Assembly (NCBI RefSeq): GCF_011761235.1
Contig: NZ_JAAOYW010000003.1
Coordinates: forward strand, 186,001 to 250,000
Source: Frigoribacterium faeni
Lineage (GTDB): Bacteria; Actinomycetota; Actinomycetes; Actinomycetales; Microbacteriaceae
Length of the DNA: 64,000 bases
Direction of reading: 5' to 3'
The notes beneath the pieces are model-generated. The model searched no databases. It saw nothing but the letters and a program-made list of their open reading frames with translations, and had not been told where the DNA came from. Of the stretch, positions 63,215 through 64,000 are shown in pieces. Position 1 is the stretch's first letter, and every line of letters starts with the position of its first letter. The translations under genes and the position numbers were made by a program.

Positions 63215-63838
63215 ATGCGGCACACCCCCACGTTCGTCCTGACCGACGTCGACGAGATCAGGCGGCTCGTCCGCGAGAACCCGTGGGCGACGATCGTGTC
63301 GCACACCGCCGCCGGCCTCGTCGCGTCGCACTACCCGGTCGTGCTCGACGAGTCGGGCGAGCAGGGCGACGACATCGTGCTGGTCAGCCACGTGGGGCGT
63401 CCCGACGAGCGCGCCCACGAGCTCGGCGAGCACGAGGTCCTCGTCATCGTGCAGGGCCCGCACGGCTACGTCTCGCCGGGCTGGTACCCGGCCGAGCAGA
63501 TCATCCCGACCTGGAACCACGTCACGGCCCACCTCTGGGGCACCCCCGAGATCCTGTCCGACGACGAGAACTTCCGGGTGCTCGGCGAGCTCGTCGACCA
63601 CTTCGAGCGGCCGATGCCGCAGCCGTCGACCCTGACCCTCGACGAGGAGGGCTCCCGGCGCGTCGCGAAGGGCACCGTCGGCATCCGGCTGCGCGTGACC
63701 CGCTTCGACGCCCGCGCCAAGCTCAGCCAGAACAAGGCGCCCGAGGTCGTCGACCGCATCGTCGCCGAGCTCGAGCACGGCGAGCACTACGCCCACCCCG
63801 CCCTCGCCGCCGAGATGCGACGGGTGCGCGACCGATGA
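63215..63838 (+). CDS. FMN-binding PaiB-like (split-barrel) protein
   Basis: The 207-residue protein begins MRHTPTFVLTDVDEIRRLVRENP. VSHTAAGLVASHYPVVLDE, VSHVGRPDERAHEL, VQGPHGYVSPGWYP and IPTWNHVTAHLWGTPEIL are the PaiB/FMN-binding negative regulator hallmarks. In Bacillus PaiB affects sporulation and proteases; in actinobacteria an FMN-dependent oxidoreductase or detoxifying role is equally possible. It shares an ATGA overlap with the next amidohydrolase. Confidence 0.92.
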   Translation: MRHTPTFVLTDVDEIRRLVRENPWATIVSHTAAGLVASHYPVVLDESGEQGDDIVLVSHVGRPDERAHELGEHEVLVIVQGPHGYVSPGWYPAEQIIPTWNHVTAHLWGTPEILSDDENFRVLGELVDHFERPMPQPSTLTLDEEGSRRVAKGTVGIRLRVTRFDARAKLSQNKAPEVVDRIVAELEHGEHYAHPALAAEMRRVRDR

Positions 63839-64000
63839 CGGGCGCAGGGGCCGAGGAGGCGCGGCGCACGCTCCTGACCGACGCGCGTCCCGCAGGCGGC
63901 GGCGAGCGTCCCGTCGACCTGTTGATCGACGGCGGACGCGTCGTCGGGGTCGGGCCCGACCTGCCCGCCGCCGGGGCCGACGTCGTCGACCTCGAGGGCC
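63835..64000 (+). CDS. Amidohydrolase family protein, N-terminal fragment (3' truncated by window)
   Basis: Only 55 codons are visible, from ATG 63835. The sequence (TLLTDARPAGGGERPVDLLIDGGRVVGVG) is the N-terminal beta-sandwich of cytosine deaminase-like or other metal-dependent amidohydrolases, before the HxH barrel. The metal ligands lie outside the window, so the exact enzyme cannot be named. It is translationally coupled to the PaiB-like gene. Confidence 0.7.
   Translation, partial: MTGAGAEEARRTLLTDARPAGGGERPVDLLIDGGRVVGVGPDLPAAGADVVDLEG

Overview
This window is a very GC-rich, densely coded, mostly syntenic chromosome segment from an actinobacterium. The best fit is the family Microbacteriaceae (Curtobacterium/Frigoribacterium/Clavibacter-like). 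The grounds are extreme GC3 codon use, frequent GTG and TTG starts, many 4-nt stop/start overlaps, a GatCAB operon directly after ligA, the orn/tRNA-His pair, group II truncated haemoglobin, and several small families typical of that group (DUF7882-, DUF6412-, DUF3054- and DUF3097-like). The genus cannot be fixed from the sequence alone. I see no phage, IS element, CRISPR array or plasmid gene.

Layout. 1-13.4 kb: 3' end of ligA, a secreted DUF1023 hydrolase, gatC-gatA-gatB, a four-helix membrane protein, DUF3097, a CxxC protein with a DUF3054 protein, a DUF7882 protein on the minus strand, DedA, a low-complexity Gln/Gly-rich protein, and a tightly coupled SDR / FAD oxidoreductase / SRPBCC operon. 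13.4-25.4 kb: serine hydrolase, two acyl-CoA synthetase paralogues flanking an SDR, an MpaB-type protein, signal peptidase I and a membrane protein; then a TIGR03086 protein, a DUF6412-YidC-like pair, YceI and an aldo/keto reductase.

25.5-33.6 kb is the most distinctive part: a co-directional envelope-glycan cluster. It holds a GtrA-like protein, a processive GT2, a GT39/GT-C transferase, a secreted DUF4397 protein, a GH8 glucanase, a class F sortase and a polyprenol-phosphate sugar synthase. GtrA, the polyprenol-phosphate synthase and the GT-C enzyme could form a GtrABC-type module. The synthase and GH8 resemble a stripped-down cellulose/beta-glucan machine, and the sortase may act on the DUF4397 protein.

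33.6-44.3 kb: the glycogen-to-trehalose operon glgX-treY-treZ (minus strand), then a TPP riboswitch controlling a YkoEDC-type thiamine ECF transporter with a translationally coupled P-loop kinase, and a convergent zincin. 44.3-48.3 kb: a small membrane protein, an unusual array of six hairpin repeats and a 28-bp perfect palindrome, tRNA-His, orn, a MarR-MFS pair, two small genes and tRNA-Arg. 48.3-64 kb: household and stress genes (a second aldo/keto reductase divergent from msrA, an SSB paralogue, ettA, two thioesterases, glbO-mscS, pepN, a DsbA-like protein, rpiB, nei, a PaiB-like protein) and the 5' end of an amidohydrolase.

A recurring regulatory feature is a -10-like hexamer (TAnnnT or close) ending 6-7 nt before the start codon. 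It occurs in front of at least 14 genes on both strands and points to widespread leaderless transcription. Many intergenic hairpins are built around GCGCCTCC/GGAGGCGC and serve as T-tract-less terminator candidates.
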